Shown here piece by piece: positions 1-11,916 of a stretch of DNA of 64,000 nucleotides. A model generated the notes under the pieces. The model was not told where the DNA came from and searched no databases. It saw only the letters and a program-made list of their open reading frames with translations. Position numbers and translations under genes: made by a program. This DNA is from Streptomyces sp. WZ-12 (GTDB lineage: Bacteria; Actinomycetota; Actinomycetes; Streptomycetales; Streptomycetaceae), in NCBI RefSeq assembly GCF_028898845.1, contig NZ_CP118574.1:5987001-6051000 (forward strand), read 5' to 3'. The stretch's first letter is position 1, and every line of letters starts with the position of its first letter.

Positions 1-496
1 GTCGATCGACGTCAACAACGAGTCCGGCACGGACATCGACGAGCAGGCGATCCTCGACGTCGCCCGCTATGCCCTGGCCCGGATGCGGATCCACCCGCTC
101 TCCGAGCTGTCGGTCATCGTCGTGGACGCCGAGGCCATGGAGCAGCTCCACCTCCAGTGGATGGACCTGCCCGGCCCGACGGATGTCATGTCCTTCCCGA
201 TGGACGAACTGCGGCCGCCGGCCAAGGACGAGGAGGAGCCCCCGCAGGGGCTCCTCGGTGACATCGTGCTCTGCCCGGAGGTCGCCGTGCAGCAGGGCGC
301 GGCGGCCCCGACGGCACACAGCATGGACGAGGAGCTCCAACTGCTGACCGTGCACGGCGTGCTGCACCTGCTCGGCTACGACCACGAGGAGCCGGACGAG
401 AAGGTCGAGATGTTCGGCCTGCAGGCCGCGATCATCGACGGCTGGCGGGCGGAGCGCGGGATGACCGGCCCCTCGCCGGCCCCGACCGTCACCTGA
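1..496 (+). CDS. ybeY: Endoribonuclease YbeY (first two bases of the start codon lie outside the window)
   Basis: Zinc-dependent single-strand endoribonuclease of the UPF0054 family, acting in 16S rRNA 3' end maturation and ribosome quality control. The reading frame begins with codon 2 at base 2 (S-I-D-V-N-N-E), so base 1 is the last base of the start codon and only two bases are missing. The family motif H-G-x-L-H-L-x-G-Y-D-H is present near residues 118-128 and supplies the three zinc-binding histidines. P-T-D-V-M-S-F-P-M is the usual conserved central segment. The CorC-like gene follows after 11 bases, the common actinobacterial arrangement (phoH-ybeY-corC-era). Confidence 0.95.
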   Translation, partial: SIDVNNESGTDIDEQAILDVARYALARMRIHPLSELSVIVVDAEAMEQLHLQWMDLPGPTDVMSFPMDELRPPAKDEEEPPQGLLGDIVLCPEVAVQQGAAAPTAHSMDEELQLLTVHGVLHLLGYDHEEPDEKVEMFGLQAAIIDGWRAERGMTGPSPAPTVT

Positions 497-507
497 CGGG
501 GCCCGCC

Positions 508-1827
508 ATGACCACCCTGATCGCCGTCGCGGTACTCCTCGTCGTCGTCGCCTGGCTCGCCGCCTGCGCGGAGGCCGGGCTGACCCGGACGACCAGCTTC
601 CGCGCCGAGGAGGCGGTCCGCTCCGGCCGGCGCGGCAGCGCCAAGCTGGCCGCGGTCGCCGCCGACCCCACCCGCTACCTCAACCTCGCGCTGCTGGTGC
701 GGGTCGGCTGCGAGGTGGCCGCCGGCGCCCTGGTCACCTACGCCTGCCTGCGCGCGTTCGACACGACGTGGGAGGCGCTGACCGTCGCCATCGCGGTGAT
801 GCTGCTGGTGTCCTACGTCGCCGTCGGCGTCTCCCCGCGCACCATCGGCCGCCAACACCCCCTCAACACCGCCACCGCCGCGGCGTACGTGCTGCTGCCG
901 CTGGCCCGGGTGATGGGCCCGGTGCCGCAACTGCTGATCCTGCTCGGCAACGCCCTCACCCCCGGCAAGGGCTTCCGCAAGGGCCCGTTCGCCTCCGAGG
1001 CCGAACTGCGGTCGCTGGTGGACCTCGCCGAGAAGGAGTCGCTGATCGAGGACGAGGAGCGCCGGATGGTGCACTCCGTCTTCCAACTCGGCGACACCCT
1101 CGTCCGGGAGGTGATGGTGCCGCGCACCGACCTCATCTCCGTCGAGCGCTTCAAGACCATCCGCCAGGCGCTCACCCTCGCCCTGCGCTCCGGCTTCTCC
1201 CGCATCCCGGTGACCGGGGAGAACGAGGACGACATCGTCGGCATCGTCTACCTCAAGGACCTCGCCCGCAAGGTGCACATCAGCCGGGAAGCGGAGACCG
1301 AGTTGGTGTCCACCGCGATGCGCCCGGCGGTGTTCGTCCCGGACACCAAGAACGCCGGCGACCTGCTGCGCGAGATGCAGCGGGACCGCAACCACGTCGC
1401 GGTGGTGATCGACGAGTACGGCGGCACCGCCGGCATCGTGACCATCGAGGACATCCTGGAGGAGATCGTCGGCGAGATCACCGACGAGTACGACCGCGAA
1501 CTGCCGCCCGTGCAGGACCTGGGCGCCGGCCGGTACCGCGTCACCGCCCGGCTGGACATCGGTGCGCTGGGCGAGCTGTACGGGCTGGCGGAGCTGGACG
1601 ACGAGGACGTGGAGACCGTCGGCGGGCTGCTGGCGAAGCTGTTGGGTCGGGTCCCGATCGCCGGGGCGACCGTCGAGGTCGACCTCTCCGACGACGGCTC
1701 GGACCCGGACCTGAAGGCGCTGCGGCTGATCGCCGAGTCGCCGGCCGGCCGCCGCAACAAGATCGTCACGGTGCTCTGCGAGCCGGTCCGCGCGGCGGCT
1801 GCGGAGGGTGACGGCGTCGGTCGCTGA
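508..1827 (+). CDS. CNNM/CBS-domain membrane protein, HlyC/CorC family
   Basis: A 439-residue integral membrane protein. The N-terminal half has about four hydrophobic segments (roughly residues 3-24, 57-79, 85-106, 117-140), matching a DUF21/CNNM domain. Two CBS motifs follow (about 195-310; M-V-P-R-T-D starts the first and V-V-I-D-E-Y-G-G-T-A-G-I-V-T ends the second). A C-terminal CorC_HlyC domain lies near 335-420. Family members are linked to magnesium or cobalt efflux and are often mis-named hemolysins; the substrate cannot be read from sequence. It lies 11 bases after ybeY and is probably co-transcribed. A strong hairpin at 1847-1874 follows it. Confidence 0.93.
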   Translation: MTTLIAVAVLLVVVAWLAACAEAGLTRTTSFRAEEAVRSGRRGSAKLAAVAADPTRYLNLALLVRVGCEVAAGALVTYACLRAFDTTWEALTVAIAVMLLVSYVAVGVSPRTIGRQHPLNTATAAAYVLLPLARVMGPVPQLLILLGNALTPGKGFRKGPFASEAELRSLVDLAEKESLIEDEERRMVHSVFQLGDTLVREVMVPRTDLISVERFKTIRQALTLALRSGFSRIPVTGENEDDIVGIVYLKDLARKVHISREAETELVSTAMRPAVFVPDTKNAGDLLREMQRDRNHVAVVIDEYGGTAGIVTIEDILEEIVGEITDEYDRELPPVQDLGAGRYRVTARLDIGALGELYGLAELDDEDVETVGGLLAKLLGRVPIAGATVEVDLSDDGSDPDLKALRLIAESPAGRRNKIVTVLCEPVRAAAAEGDGVGR

Positions 1828-1846
1828 CTGCCCGCCCACCCACCTC

Positions 1847-1874
1847 GCGCCCGCGGCCGAAAGGCCGCGGGCGC
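1847..1874 (+). terminator. Strong hairpin terminator after the CorC-like gene
   Basis: A perfect 12-bp GC stem (GCGCCCGCGGCC with its complement) is closed by a GAAA tetraloop, 20 bases after the stop codon. It has no T-tract, which is normal for Streptomyces terminators. Confidence 0.85.
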
Positions 1875-2096
1875 CCGCAATTCCGGGCCGCTCGGCCCCA
1901 CACCACAACTGATCGGCAGTGCACCGGAAATATCCTCAAAGCCATGTCCGGGAGCGCTGGATTCCCTCGCTGAGCCCGTGGAAGGATCTTCGAGTCGGCG
2001 CCGGTCGCGAGCCGCCTGGCGGCGGGCGGTGACGACGGAAGGGCGACCCGCGCGTCTGATGCGCGAGCGCCGCCGGCGAGGCGGATCCGGAAACGA

Positions 2097-2159
2097 CGTT
2101 GGCTGAAGAGCCGGGTGCCCCGGTACAGGGGAGCGGGGCAAGCGGTGCTTCAGCCAACG
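2097..2159. repeat. Long-range hairpin just upstream of composite element 1
   Basis: CGTTGGCTGAAG (2097-2108) is repeated as a perfect inverted copy at 2148-2159. The 39-base interior carries GCCCCG and CGGGGC, which can pair again. It ends one base before the composite palindromic element begins, so it may be part of it or an independent structured RNA. The stretch 1875-2096 shows nothing else I can name. Confidence 0.5.
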
Positions 2160-2160
2160 G

Positions 2161-2821
2161 ACGTTGTCGGCTTTCCCGCCGTGGGGGTTGCTGTTTGCGC
2201 CTTGCGGCGCGGGCTGAGTTGGTCCGCTGCCGGTCCGCTGCGCGGGGCTGTTGGGGTGCGGTGACGGACCTCCGGGGTGGGTGTGCAGGACTGCTTCGCT
2301 TTACGTCCTGCACACCCACCCCTCCGGCCCGTCCCCTCCCGTTGGAGGGTGGTGAAAGATGGTGGGTGCCACGTCCTGCCGGTGGGTCAACTCGGGCCGT
2401 TGGGTTGAGTGGTGACCGTCAGAAGACGTGTGAGCCTGCGTGGTGACTGTACGGGGACGCTTGAGCCTGCGTGGTGACTGTAAGAGGACGGGTGGCCCTG
2501 GCAACTGGGTGGTGACCGTCAGAGGACCACAGTGGCCGGCCCCAACTCACCTTCTTCCCACCCCTCAACGGGAGGGGACGGGCCGGAGGGGGGGGTGTGC
2601 CAGACGTAAAGCGAAGCAGTCTGGCATGCCGCCCCCGGAGGCCCGTCACCGCAACCCGACAGCCCCGCGCAGCGGACCAGACAACCCCACCCGCCCCGCG
2701 TAGCGGACCAGACAACTCAAGCCGCCCCGCGCAGCGGACCGGCAGCGGACCGGCACCGTCCCGCGCCGTTGGCGTAATCAACGGCGAGCAACCCCCGCGG
2801 CGGGACGGCCAACAACGTGGG
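2161..2821. repeat. Composite palindromic intergenic element, copy 1
   Basis: This copy fills most of the 1-kb gap between the CorC-like gene and the deaminase-like gene. The left arm (from 2161) and right arm (to 2821) are inverted copies: the block reading CGTTGTCGGCTTTCCCGCC at the left returns as its complement at the right end, as do the TCCGCTGCGCGGGGC blocks. Hairpin 1 (2274-2291 with 2305-2322) has a perfect 18-bp stem. Hairpin 2 (about 2598-2605 with 2619-2626, plus weaker outer pairs) is in the opposite orientation. Both have the shared 13-base loop. The centre has 31-base-spaced copies of GGTGACYGT at 2411, 2442 and 2473, and another at 2511. ORFs here have no plausible protein. 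Confidence 0.85.
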
Positions 2822-2855
2822 AAGCCCGCCAAGCGCAGCGAATACGCTGGGGCGC

Positions 2856-3218
2856 ATGACCGACTCCGCACCGCTGGATCCCGAAGACCGCAAGATCATC
2901 ACGCTCGCGCGTTCGGCGCGGGCCCGCAACGGCGTCCCGGAGGGCGCCGCCGTCCGCGACGAGACCGGCCGCACCTACGTCGCGGGCACCGTCGCGCTGG
3001 ACTCCCTCAAGCTCAGCGCGCTCCAGACGGCCGTCGCGATGGCCGTCGCCAGCGGCGCCACGTCCCTGGAGGCCGCGGCCGTGGTCACCGACGCCGAGCA
3101 GGCCGCCGACGCCGACCGGGCGGCCGTCCGCGACCTCGGCGGCCCGGACACCCCGGTCCTGGTGGCCGCCCCTGACGGCACCCTGCGCGCCAGCACCGCG
3201 GCCGGTCCGTCGGTCTGA
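2856..3218 (+). CDS. Cytidine-deaminase-like protein without zinc ligands
   Basis: A 120-residue protein conserved beside era in Streptomyces. The sequence around residues 10-75 (A-R-S-A-R-A-R-N-G-V-P-E-G-A-A-V-R-D, then T-Y-V-A-G and L-S-A-L-Q-T-A-V-A-M-A-V) follows the fold of small tetrameric cytidine deaminases. However, the catalytic H-A-E and P-C-x-x-C zinc motifs are absent: T-x-x-A replaces C-A-E, and there is no cysteine at all. Catalysis by the usual mechanism is therefore unlikely; a binding or structural role is inferred. ATG at 2856 is chosen because upstream in-frame sequence is repeat-derived. A terminator follows at 3227-3257. Confidence 0.75.
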   Translation: MTDSAPLDPEDRKIITLARSARARNGVPEGAAVRDETGRTYVAGTVALDSLKLSALQTAVAMAVASGATSLEAAAVVTDAEQAADADRAAVRDLGGPDTPVLVAAPDGTLRASTAAGPSV

Positions 3219-3226
3219 CCGTCCCC

Positions 3227-3257
3227 GGGCGGGGCGCCGTACCGACGCGCCCCGCCC
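3227..3257 (+). terminator. Hairpin terminator after the deaminase-like gene
   Basis: GGGCGGGGCGC at 3227-3237 pairs perfectly with 3247-3257 across a 9-base loop, eight bases after the stop. It separates this gene from era. Confidence 0.7.
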
Positions 3258-3324
3258 CGGCTCCCCCGTCGGACGGAGCGGCGGATGGTCGGAGCGACCG
3301 CGGGGATCGGGGAGAATGGGCGCC

Positions 3325-4263
3325 ATGAGCGTTCGTACCGAGTCCACCGTCCCGCACCGCGCCGGCTTCGCCTGCTTCGTCGGCCGCCCCAACGCGGGCA
3401 AGTCCACCCTGACGAACGCTCTCGTCGGGACGAAGGTGGCGATCACCTCCAACCGCCCGCAGACCACCCGCCACACCGTCCGCGGCATCGTGCACCGCCC
3501 CGACGCCCAGCTCGTGCTGGTCGACACCCCGGGCCTGCACAAGCCGCGCACGCTGCTCGGCGAGCGGCTCAACGACGTGGTCCGCACCACCTGGTCCGAG
3601 GTCGACGTGATCGGTTTCTGCCTCCCGGCTGACCAGAAGATCGGCCCCGGCGACCGCTACATCGCCAGCGAGCTGGCCGACATCAAGAAGACGCCCAAGG
3701 TCGCCATCGTCACCAAGACCGACCTGGTCGACTCCAAGGCGTTGGCCGCCCAGCTCCTCGCGATCGACCAGCTCGGCAAGGAGCTGGGCATCGAGTGGAC
3801 CGAGATCATTCCGGTGTCGGCCGTCGGCGACAAGCAGGTCTCGCTCCTCGCCGACCTCCTCGTCCCGCTGCTCCCCGAGAGCCCGGCCCTCTACCCGGAG
3901 GGCGACCTCACCGACGAGCCGGAGCAGGTGATGGTCGCCGAGCTGATCCGCGAGGCGGCACTGGAGGGCGTCCGCGACGAGCTGCCGCACTCGATCGCCG
4001 TCGTCGTCGAGGAGATGCTGCCTCGCGAAGACCGCCCCGCCGACAAGCCGCTGTTGGACATCCACGCCAACGTCTACATCGAGCGCCCCAGCCAGAAGGG
4101 GATCATCATCGGCCCCAAGGGCAAGCGGTTGAAGGAGGTCGGCACGAAGTCCCGCAAGCACATTGAGGCGTTGCTCGGGACGCCGGTCTTCCTCGACCTC
4201 CACGTGAAGGTCGCCAAGGATTGGCAGCGGGACCCTAAGCAGCTCCGCAAGCTGGGGTTTTAG
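3325..4263 (+). CDS. era: GTPase Era
   Basis: Essential ribosome-assembly GTPase that binds the 3' end of 16S rRNA. It has 312 residues. The P-loop G-R-P-N-A-G-K-S is near residues 18-25, with D-T-P-G (G3), T-K-T-D (G4) and V-S-A-V (G5) in order. A C-terminal KH domain carries I-I-I-G-P-K-G-K-R-L (about 255-264), and the protein ends D-P-K-Q-L-R-K-L-G-F. ATG 3325 is preferred over in-frame ATG 3316 because GGGGAG lies 10 bases before it and almost touches the earlier codon. The stop is only four bases before composite element 2. Confidence 0.97.
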   Translation: MSVRTESTVPHRAGFACFVGRPNAGKSTLTNALVGTKVAITSNRPQTTRHTVRGIVHRPDAQLVLVDTPGLHKPRTLLGERLNDVVRTTWSEVDVIGFCLPADQKIGPGDRYIASELADIKKTPKVAIVTKTDLVDSKALAAQLLAIDQLGKELGIEWTEIIPVSAVGDKQVSLLADLLVPLLPESPALYPEGDLTDEPEQVMVAELIREAALEGVRDELPHSIAVVVEEMLPREDRPADKPLLDIHANVYIERPSQKGIIIGPKGKRLKEVGTKSRKHIEALLGTPVFLDLHVKVAKDWQRDPKQLRKLGF

Positions 4264-4267
4264 GCTT

Positions 4268-4740
4268 CCCGCGTTGTCGGCTTTCCCGCCGTGGGGGTTG
4301 CTGTTCTTTGCGCCTGCGGCGCAAGAGCTTTGGTCCGCTGCGCGGGGCTTTCGGGGTGCGGTGACGGGCCTGCGGGGTGGGTGTGCAGGACTGCTTCGCT
4401 TTACGTCCTGCACACCCACCCCTCCGGCCCGTCCCCTCCCGTGGGTGGGTGGGAAAGATGGTGGGTGCCACGTCCTGCCGGTGGGCCAACTCGGGCCGCT
4501 GGGTTGAGTGGTGACCGTAAGAGGACCCGTCACCTCGGCCCCAACTCACCTTCTTCCCACCCCTCAACGGGAGGTGGCGGGTCTTCGGGGCCGGTATGCC
4601 AGACGTAAAGCGAAGCAGTCTGGCATACCGGCCCCGAAGACCCGCCACCGCACCCAACAGCCCCGCGCAGCGGCCAACAAAGCCTGCGCCGCAGGCGCAA
4701 AGAACAGCAACCCCCGCGGCGGGAAAGCCAACAACGTGGG
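4268..4740. repeat. Composite palindromic intergenic element, copy 2
   Basis: This is the most compact full copy and occupies nearly all of the space between convergent era and the inhibitor gene. The two outer arms (about 4268-4390 and 4620-4740) are almost perfect inverted copies, including TTTGCGCCTGCGGCGCA and its complement. Hairpin 1 at 4374-4391/4405-4422 is identical to the first hairpin of copy 1. Hairpin 2 (4573-4604/4618-4649) has a perfect 32-bp stem. The centre has a single 31-bp-type unit (GGTGACCGTAAGAGGAC at 4511). Whether it is a terminator, a mobile element or a chromosomal-structure site cannot be told from one window. Confidence 0.87.
4573..4649. repeat. Perfect 32-bp stem, 13-nt loop hairpin
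   Basis: The left arm 4573-4604 and right arm 4618-4649 are exact reverse complements. The loop GTAAAGCGAAGCA is the complement of the TGCTTCGCTTTAC loop found in the oppositely oriented hairpins. It is the longest of nine related hairpins in the window. Confidence 0.9.
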
Positions 4741-4750
4741 AGGCAAAAAC

Positions 4751-5017
4751 CTACGCGCCTTCTTTGAGCACGCGAGTGATCAACTCCCGCTGCTCGTCGG
4801 TGAGATCGGGGTCCGCGCAGTAGGCCGTCTTGCCGTCGACGGTGAGGGCGTAACGGAAGCCGTCGGGGACGCCGGTCGGCGGTGCGGCGTGCGCCGCGGC
4901 CATCGCGTGCGCGGCGAGGGCGTGCCATGCGGTGGCGTCGGGGCGGTCGGTCGTGTCGACCTCGGCGCGTCGCTCGATGGCGGTGAAGCCGCCCGTGCGG
5001 CGGATGTGGATGTGCAT
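4751..5017 (-). CDS. Emfourin-type inhibitor of M4 metalloprotease
   Basis: An 88-residue protein starting M-H-I-H-I-R-R-T-G-G-F and ending in a D-L-T-D-E-Q-R-E-L-I helix. This pattern (beta-strand start with R-x-G-G-F, aromatic/acidic middle, C-terminal helix) and its position directly downstream of a protealysin-type M4 protease fit the emfourin family, which inhibits the neighbouring protease inside the cell. It starts 88 bases after the protease stop on the same strand, so co-transcription is likely. The gap contains GGGGCGGG (5036-5043) facing CCCGCCCC (5091-5098), with GTCGCG/CGCGAC inside, a possible attenuating structure. It has no signal peptide. Confidence 0.82.
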   Translation of the reverse strand: MHIHIRRTGGFTAIERRAEVDTTDRPDATAWHALAAHAMAAAHAAPPTGVPDGFRYALTVDGKTAYCADPDLTDEQRELITRVLKEGA

Positions 5018-5105
5018 GGGGGAGTCCTACCCGTTGGGGCGGGAGTAGTCGCGCGCCAGGAGGTGACACGCGACCCAGGGAGGCGCGACCCCCGCCCCTG
5101 AGGGG

Positions 5106-8250
<3,145 letters not shown>

Positions 8251-8274
8251 GCCCGTTCGCACCCCCTGCGCGCT

Positions 8275-8311
8275 ACGGCCCCGTCGCTCCCGCCCGGAGC
8301 GGCGGGGCCGT
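8275..8311 (+). terminator. leuA terminator
   Basis: ACGGCCCCGTCGCTCC (8275-8290) pairs with 8296-8311 through a 16-bp stem with one T-G wobble and a 5-base loop. Confidence 0.85.
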
Positions 8312-8476
8312 CCCGTGCGCCCGGCGTCCCGTACACATCGCGTACGCATCCGCGCCGGTATTCCGGCCAGGCGTCCGGCCGTTGTCCGATACGAGGTACT
8401 GACGCCGCATCACCGATGTGGCTAACATCACGTAACGAACGGCGAAGAGGCCGCGGCATGGCGGAGGGCTGACGTG

Positions 8477-9196
8477 ATGCGCAACGTATGTGTGGTGGGG
8501 GTGCGCACCTCGTGGCGGACCGTTGCCGACGGTGAGTTCTTCTGTCCCGACTGCGGCGGCGACCGCAACTACCTCCGCCGCACCGGCCGGCGCCGCCTGC
8601 TCGTCCTCGGCGTCCCCGTCCTCGGCCGCGGCGACGCCGGCCCGATCCTCGAATGCGTCGCCTGCCAGGGCCGCTTCGGGCTGGACGCGCTCGACCACCC
8701 GACCACCGTACGGCTCTCGGCGATGCTCCGGGACGCCGTCCACACCCTGACCCTGGCGCTGTTGGCGGCCGGCGGCACGGCCTCCCGCACGGTCCGGGAC
8801 GCCGCGGTCACCGCGGTCCGCGCGGCCGGCTCCGCCGACTGCACCGAGGACCACCTGCTGACCCTGCTCGCCGCGCTCGCCGCCGACACCGGCCGGATGA
8901 CCGGCACCTACGAGGCGGCCACCGGCGGCCACTGCGCACACCGGGGGCTCGACCCCTGCGGCACCGCGCTGGCCATAGAGCTCCACGAGGCGCTGGAGCC
9001 GCTGGCGCCCCATCTCGCCCCCGCCGGGCGGGAGTCGCTGCTCCTCCAGGGCGCCCGGATCGCGCTGGCCGACGGCCCGTGCAGCCCCGCCGAGCGCGAG
9101 GTGCTGAGCACCGCGGGCGATGCGCTCACGCTCCGCCCGCAGGACGTGGACCGGCTGGTGGCTGCGGCGGCGCGGACGCCGCGGTATCCCGGCTGA
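8477..9196 (+). CDS. TerB-like tellurite-resistance-family protein with N-terminal zinc ribbon
   Basis: A 239-residue soluble protein. The first 65 residues hold two C-x-x-C pairs (F-F-C-P-D-C and I-L-E-C-V-A-C), a zinc ribbon. The remainder is a helical TerB-like domain with duplicated L-x-x-A-A-x-I-A-L-A-D-G-x-x-S-P-A-E-R type segments near the C terminus. The name reflects fold similarity; a role in tellurite resistance is not shown. The ribosome site GGAGGG at 8463-8468 fits ATG 8477 (8 bases) better than GTG 8474 (5 bases). It converges on the P450 gene across a shared terminator at 9227-9275. Confidence 0.7.
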   Translation: MRNVCVVGVRTSWRTVADGEFFCPDCGGDRNYLRRTGRRRLLVLGVPVLGRGDAGPILECVACQGRFGLDALDHPTTVRLSAMLRDAVHTLTLALLAAGGTASRTVRDAAVTAVRAAGSADCTEDHLLTLLAALAADTGRMTGTYEAATGGHCAHRGLDPCGTALAIELHEALEPLAPHLAPAGRESLLLQGARIALADGPCSPAEREVLSTAGDALTLRPQDVDRLVAAAARTPRYPG

Positions 9197-9226
9197 GCGG
9201 GGGAGAGGTCTCCCTCCGGAACCGCT

Positions 9227-9275
9227 GACGCCCCGCGTCGCCGCCGGCTACGAGCCGGGGGCGACGCGGGGCGTC
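9227..9275. terminator. Bidirectional terminator between TerB-like and CYP154-type genes
   Basis: GACGCCCCGCGTCGCC (9227-9242) is a perfect 16-bp complement of 9260-9275. Within the loop CCGGC and GCCGG can pair again. It lies between convergent genes. Confidence 0.85.
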
Positions 9276-9352
9276 GAACGTCGGGCGGGTGATGCGTCGT
9301 TCAGCCCGCTGGCCGGACTACAACCGGGCTGTAGGGACCGGTCGCGGACGCC

Positions 9353-10585
9353 TCACGGCGTCAACCGCACCGGCAGGCTCGCCAGTCCGCCCGCGATGAA
9401 GCCGCCCGCCGGGGCCAACCCCTCGTCGGGGACGACCAGTTGCATGTCCGGGAAGCGCGCGAAGAGGGCCGGGAGGGCGGTGCGGGCCTCCAGGCGGGCC
9501 AGCGGGGCGCCGATGCAGTGGTGCACCCCGTGGCCGAACGCCAGGTGTTCCTGGTCGGCGCGCCGGAGGTCGAACGCGGCGGCGTCCGGGCCGTGTTGCT
9601 CGGTGTCCCGGCCGGCCGCCGCGTACATCGGCAGGATCGCCTCGCCCGTGCGGATCACCTCGCCGTGCGGCAGCTCGATGTCCTCGACCGCGAACCGCAG
9701 CGGCAGGCTCGCGATGCTCGGCGTCCAGCGCAGCGTCTCCTCGATGACGTCGTTCCAGGACGCCTGGCCGTCGCGCACCAGCTTCAGTTGGTCGGGGTGG
9801 GTCAGCAGCGCGTACACCGCGTTGCCCAGCAGGTCGACGGTGGTCTCGTGGCCGGCGCCGATGACCAACAGCAGAGTGTCGAGGAGCTCCTGCTCGGTCA
9901 TCGCCTGGCCCTCGTCGTCGCGGGCCGCGACCAGCGCGCTGGTCAGGTCCTCGGCGGGCTCGGCGCGCTTGGCGGCCACCAGGGAGCCGAGCAGCTTGTT
10001 GACCGCCAACCAGGTCGCGGTGGCCTGCTCCGGCGTGGCCGTGGTGTCCATGATCTCGGCGATGACGCGGGCCAGTTCGACGCGCGGCTCGCCCTCGGGG
10101 TAGCCGAACAGCTCGCAGATCACCTGCATCGGCAGCGGGAGGTTGAAGGACTGCCGCAGGTCCACGACCTCGCCCGCCGGGCGCGCCGCCAGCCCGTCCA
10201 GCAGGTCCTCGGTGATCCGCTCCACCCGGGGCAGCATGGCGTCGGTGCGGCGCGCGGTGAACGCCGGGGCGATCAGCTTCCGCAGCCGGCGGTGGTCGGC
10301 GCCGTAGGCGGTGAACATGTTCGTCACGCCTATCCACGACTGGAGCCAACTGCCGCGGATCTCCTCGCGCTGCCACTCCGGCCAGTGGTCGCGCGGGTTC
10401 TTGGAGACCCGGTCGTCGGTGAGGAGTTGCTTGAGCAGGGCGTGACCGGTGACGCCCCAGGCTCTGATGCCACCGGGAAGTTCGATCCGGGCGGCCGGGC
10501 CTAGTGCGCGCAGGCGGGCTCCTTCGCCGTGGATGTCGGTTCCGGCGGGGTCGATGACGAAGGTCTGCTCTCGCTGTTGTGCCAT
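9353..10585 (-). CDS. Cytochrome P450, CYP154-like, last gene of the conservon
   Basis: A 410-residue soluble bacterial P450. The I-helix motif A-G-H-E-T-T, the K-helix E-T-L-R (intact ExxR) and the heme loop [17 protein letters not shown] are all canonical. Monooxygenase substrates are unknown; redox partners are not encoded nearby except possibly the reductase-like gene at 62395. The start M-A-Q-Q-R-E-Q is preceded by AGGAG. This start lies 85 bases inside the preceding P450 gene, in another frame. CYP157-CYP154 pairs are known to sit at the end of conservons. Confidence 0.92.
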   Translation of the reverse strand: MAQQREQTFVIDPAGTDIHGEGARLRALGPAARIELPGGIRAWGVTGHALLKQLLTDDRVSKNPRDHWPEWQREEIRGSWLQSWIGVTNMFTAYGADHRRLRKLIAPAFTARRTDAMLPRVERITEDLLDGLAARPAGEVVDLRQSFNLPLPMQVICELFGYPEGEPRVELARVIAEIMDTTATPEQATATWLAVNKLLGSLVAAKRAEPAEDLTSALVAARDDEGQAMTEQELLDTLLLVIGAGHETTVDLLGNAVYALLTHPDQLKLVRDGQASWNDVIEETLRWTPSIASLPLRFAVEDIELPHGEVIRTGEAILPMYAAAGRDTEQHGPDAAAFDLRRADQEHLAFGHGVHHCIGAPLARLEARTALPALFARFPDMQLVVPDEGLAPAGGFIAGGLASLPVRLTP

Positions 10586-11916
10586 GGCGTGGCTCCTGCC
10601 TGATCCGGGGTGATGGGGGTGAAACGGGCCGGGAGGGCGGCCAGGGCCCGGTGGAAGGCCCCGTTGCGCCACGTCAACGCGTCGGGCGTGCCGACGAGTT
10701 CGATGTCCGACAGCCAGGCGGTGAGCCGCTCGATCGCGGTGACGGCGATCAGCAGCGCGTGCCGCTTGACCGGGCAGGCGTGCGGACCGGCCGCCCAGGA
10801 CAGGTGCGATCCGCTGCCCGACCCCGGCCCGTGCGTGGCCGTGGTGTCGAACTGGCTGTTGGCCGCCGCGTAGGAGACCATCACCAACTGGCCGGCGCGC
10901 ACCCAGGTGCCGTGGAAGAAGACGTCCCGGACCGGGTAGTGCGCGGAGTAGTTGGTCAGCGGCGGGTCGTTCCACAGCACCTCGTTGATGGCGTCGTGCA
11001 CGGTCAGCGCGCCGCCGGAGACGGTGTGGTAGTAACGGTCGTCGGAGAGCATCCGGGCGAGCGCGTTGCCGATGAGGTTGGCCAGCGGCTCGTTGCCGGC
11101 GCCCATCACGAGGATGATGTTGTGGATCAGTTCCTCGTCGTTCAGACCGTTGGGGTGGTCCATGAACCACGAGGTGAGGTCCGGTCCGCGCTCGGCCTTC
11201 TTCGCGCCGACCAGCTCCATGATGTACTGCGTGTACGCCTCGTTGGCGGCCGTCGCCTCCTCCGGCGAATTGCCCTCCAGCATCCCCGCGATGGCCGCGA
11301 TCAGCCGGTCGCTGTAGGAATCGGGCAGCCCGAAGAGGGTGTTGAACATCAGCAGCGGGATCAGCCGCGCGTACTCCGCGATCAGGTCCGCCTCGCCGCG
11401 GTCGCCGAAGCGCCGGATCAGGGTGTCCGCGGCGTGGTGCACCCGGGCCCGCAGCTCGTGCGACTCGACCAGCTTGAAGCTGTCCACGATGACGTCGCGG
11501 TAACGGACGTGCGCCGCACCGTCGTTGAAGAAGACGTTGGGCCGCCAGCCCAGCATCGGCAGGATCGGGGAGTCCGCCGGGACGGTCTGCATCCAGGCCC
11601 GGGAGTCCTTGGACCAGGTGCTGTCGTCGTTGAGCAGCTCCAGCGCGGCCCGGTAGTCCGTCACCAGCAGCGCGGTCACCTCGGGCGCGATCTCCACCGG
11701 CGCCAGCGCCCCGTACTGCCGCAGCCGCGCGTAGACGCTGTGCGGGTCGGCGGCGAAGTCCGGGCCGTAGAGCCGCACATGCGCGTGCGGGTCCGGTGGT
11801 GCCGGCGCCTGCGCGTGCGCCGGGCAGCCCGGCGGGGCGGCGGCCTCCGGTGGCGGGAAGCCCTGCCCGGGGCGGGACGGCGGCGGGGCGGCGCCCGGCT
11901 GGTGCGGGGAAGTCAC
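10501..11916 (-). CDS. Atypical cytochrome P450, CYP157-like, lacking ExxR
   Basis: A 471-residue P450 encoded in the conservon. The K-helix motif that should read E-x-x-R reads E-V-L-W, and the heme loop reads G-P-H-A-C-P-V, lacking the usual glycine after Cys+1. The I-helix has A-G-N-E-P instead of A-G-x-D/E-T. Loss of ExxR is a known property of CYP157 proteins, whose catalytic activity is doubtful. The GTG start overlaps the cvnD stop as GTGA. The C-terminal tail after L-P-A-R-F-T-P runs on about 40 residues through the start of the next P450 gene and is Pro/Ser-rich, so it is probably not conserved. A Pro/Ala-rich N terminus of about 40 residues precedes the P450 fold. Confidence 0.9.
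   Translation of the reverse strand: MTSPHQPGAAPPPSRPGQGFPPPEAAAPPGCPAHAQAPAPPDPHAHVRLYGPDFAADPHSVYARLRQYGALAPVEIAPEVTALLVTDYRAALELLNDDSTWSKDSRAWMQTVPADSPILPMLGWRPNVFFNDGAAHVRYRDVIVDSFKLVESHELRARVHHAADTLIRRFGDRGEADLIAEYARLIPLLMFNTLFGLPDSYSDRLIAAIAGMLEGNSPEEATAANEAYTQYIMELVGAKKAERGPDLTSWFMDHPNGLNDEELIHNIILVMGAGNEPLANLIGNALARMLSDDRYYHTVSGGALTVHDAINEVLWNDPPLTNYSAHYPVRDVFFHGTWVRAGQLVMVSYAAANSQFDTTATHGPGSGSGSHLSWAAGPHACPVKRHALLIAVTAIERLTAWLSDIELVGTPDALTWRNGAFHRALAALPARFTPITPDQAGATPWHNSESRPSSSTPPEPTSTAKEPACAH

Noticed and set aside
508..1908. Long antisense frame opposite the CorC-like gene
   Set aside because: High-GC DNA creates long shadow frames; the protein is low-complexity while the + strand encodes a clear family.
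2160..2871. Several open frames on both strands in element 1 (also in the other copies)
   Set aside because: They run through palindromic repeats, give low-complexity Arg/Pro/Gly sequences, and recur in both orientations as repeat artefacts.
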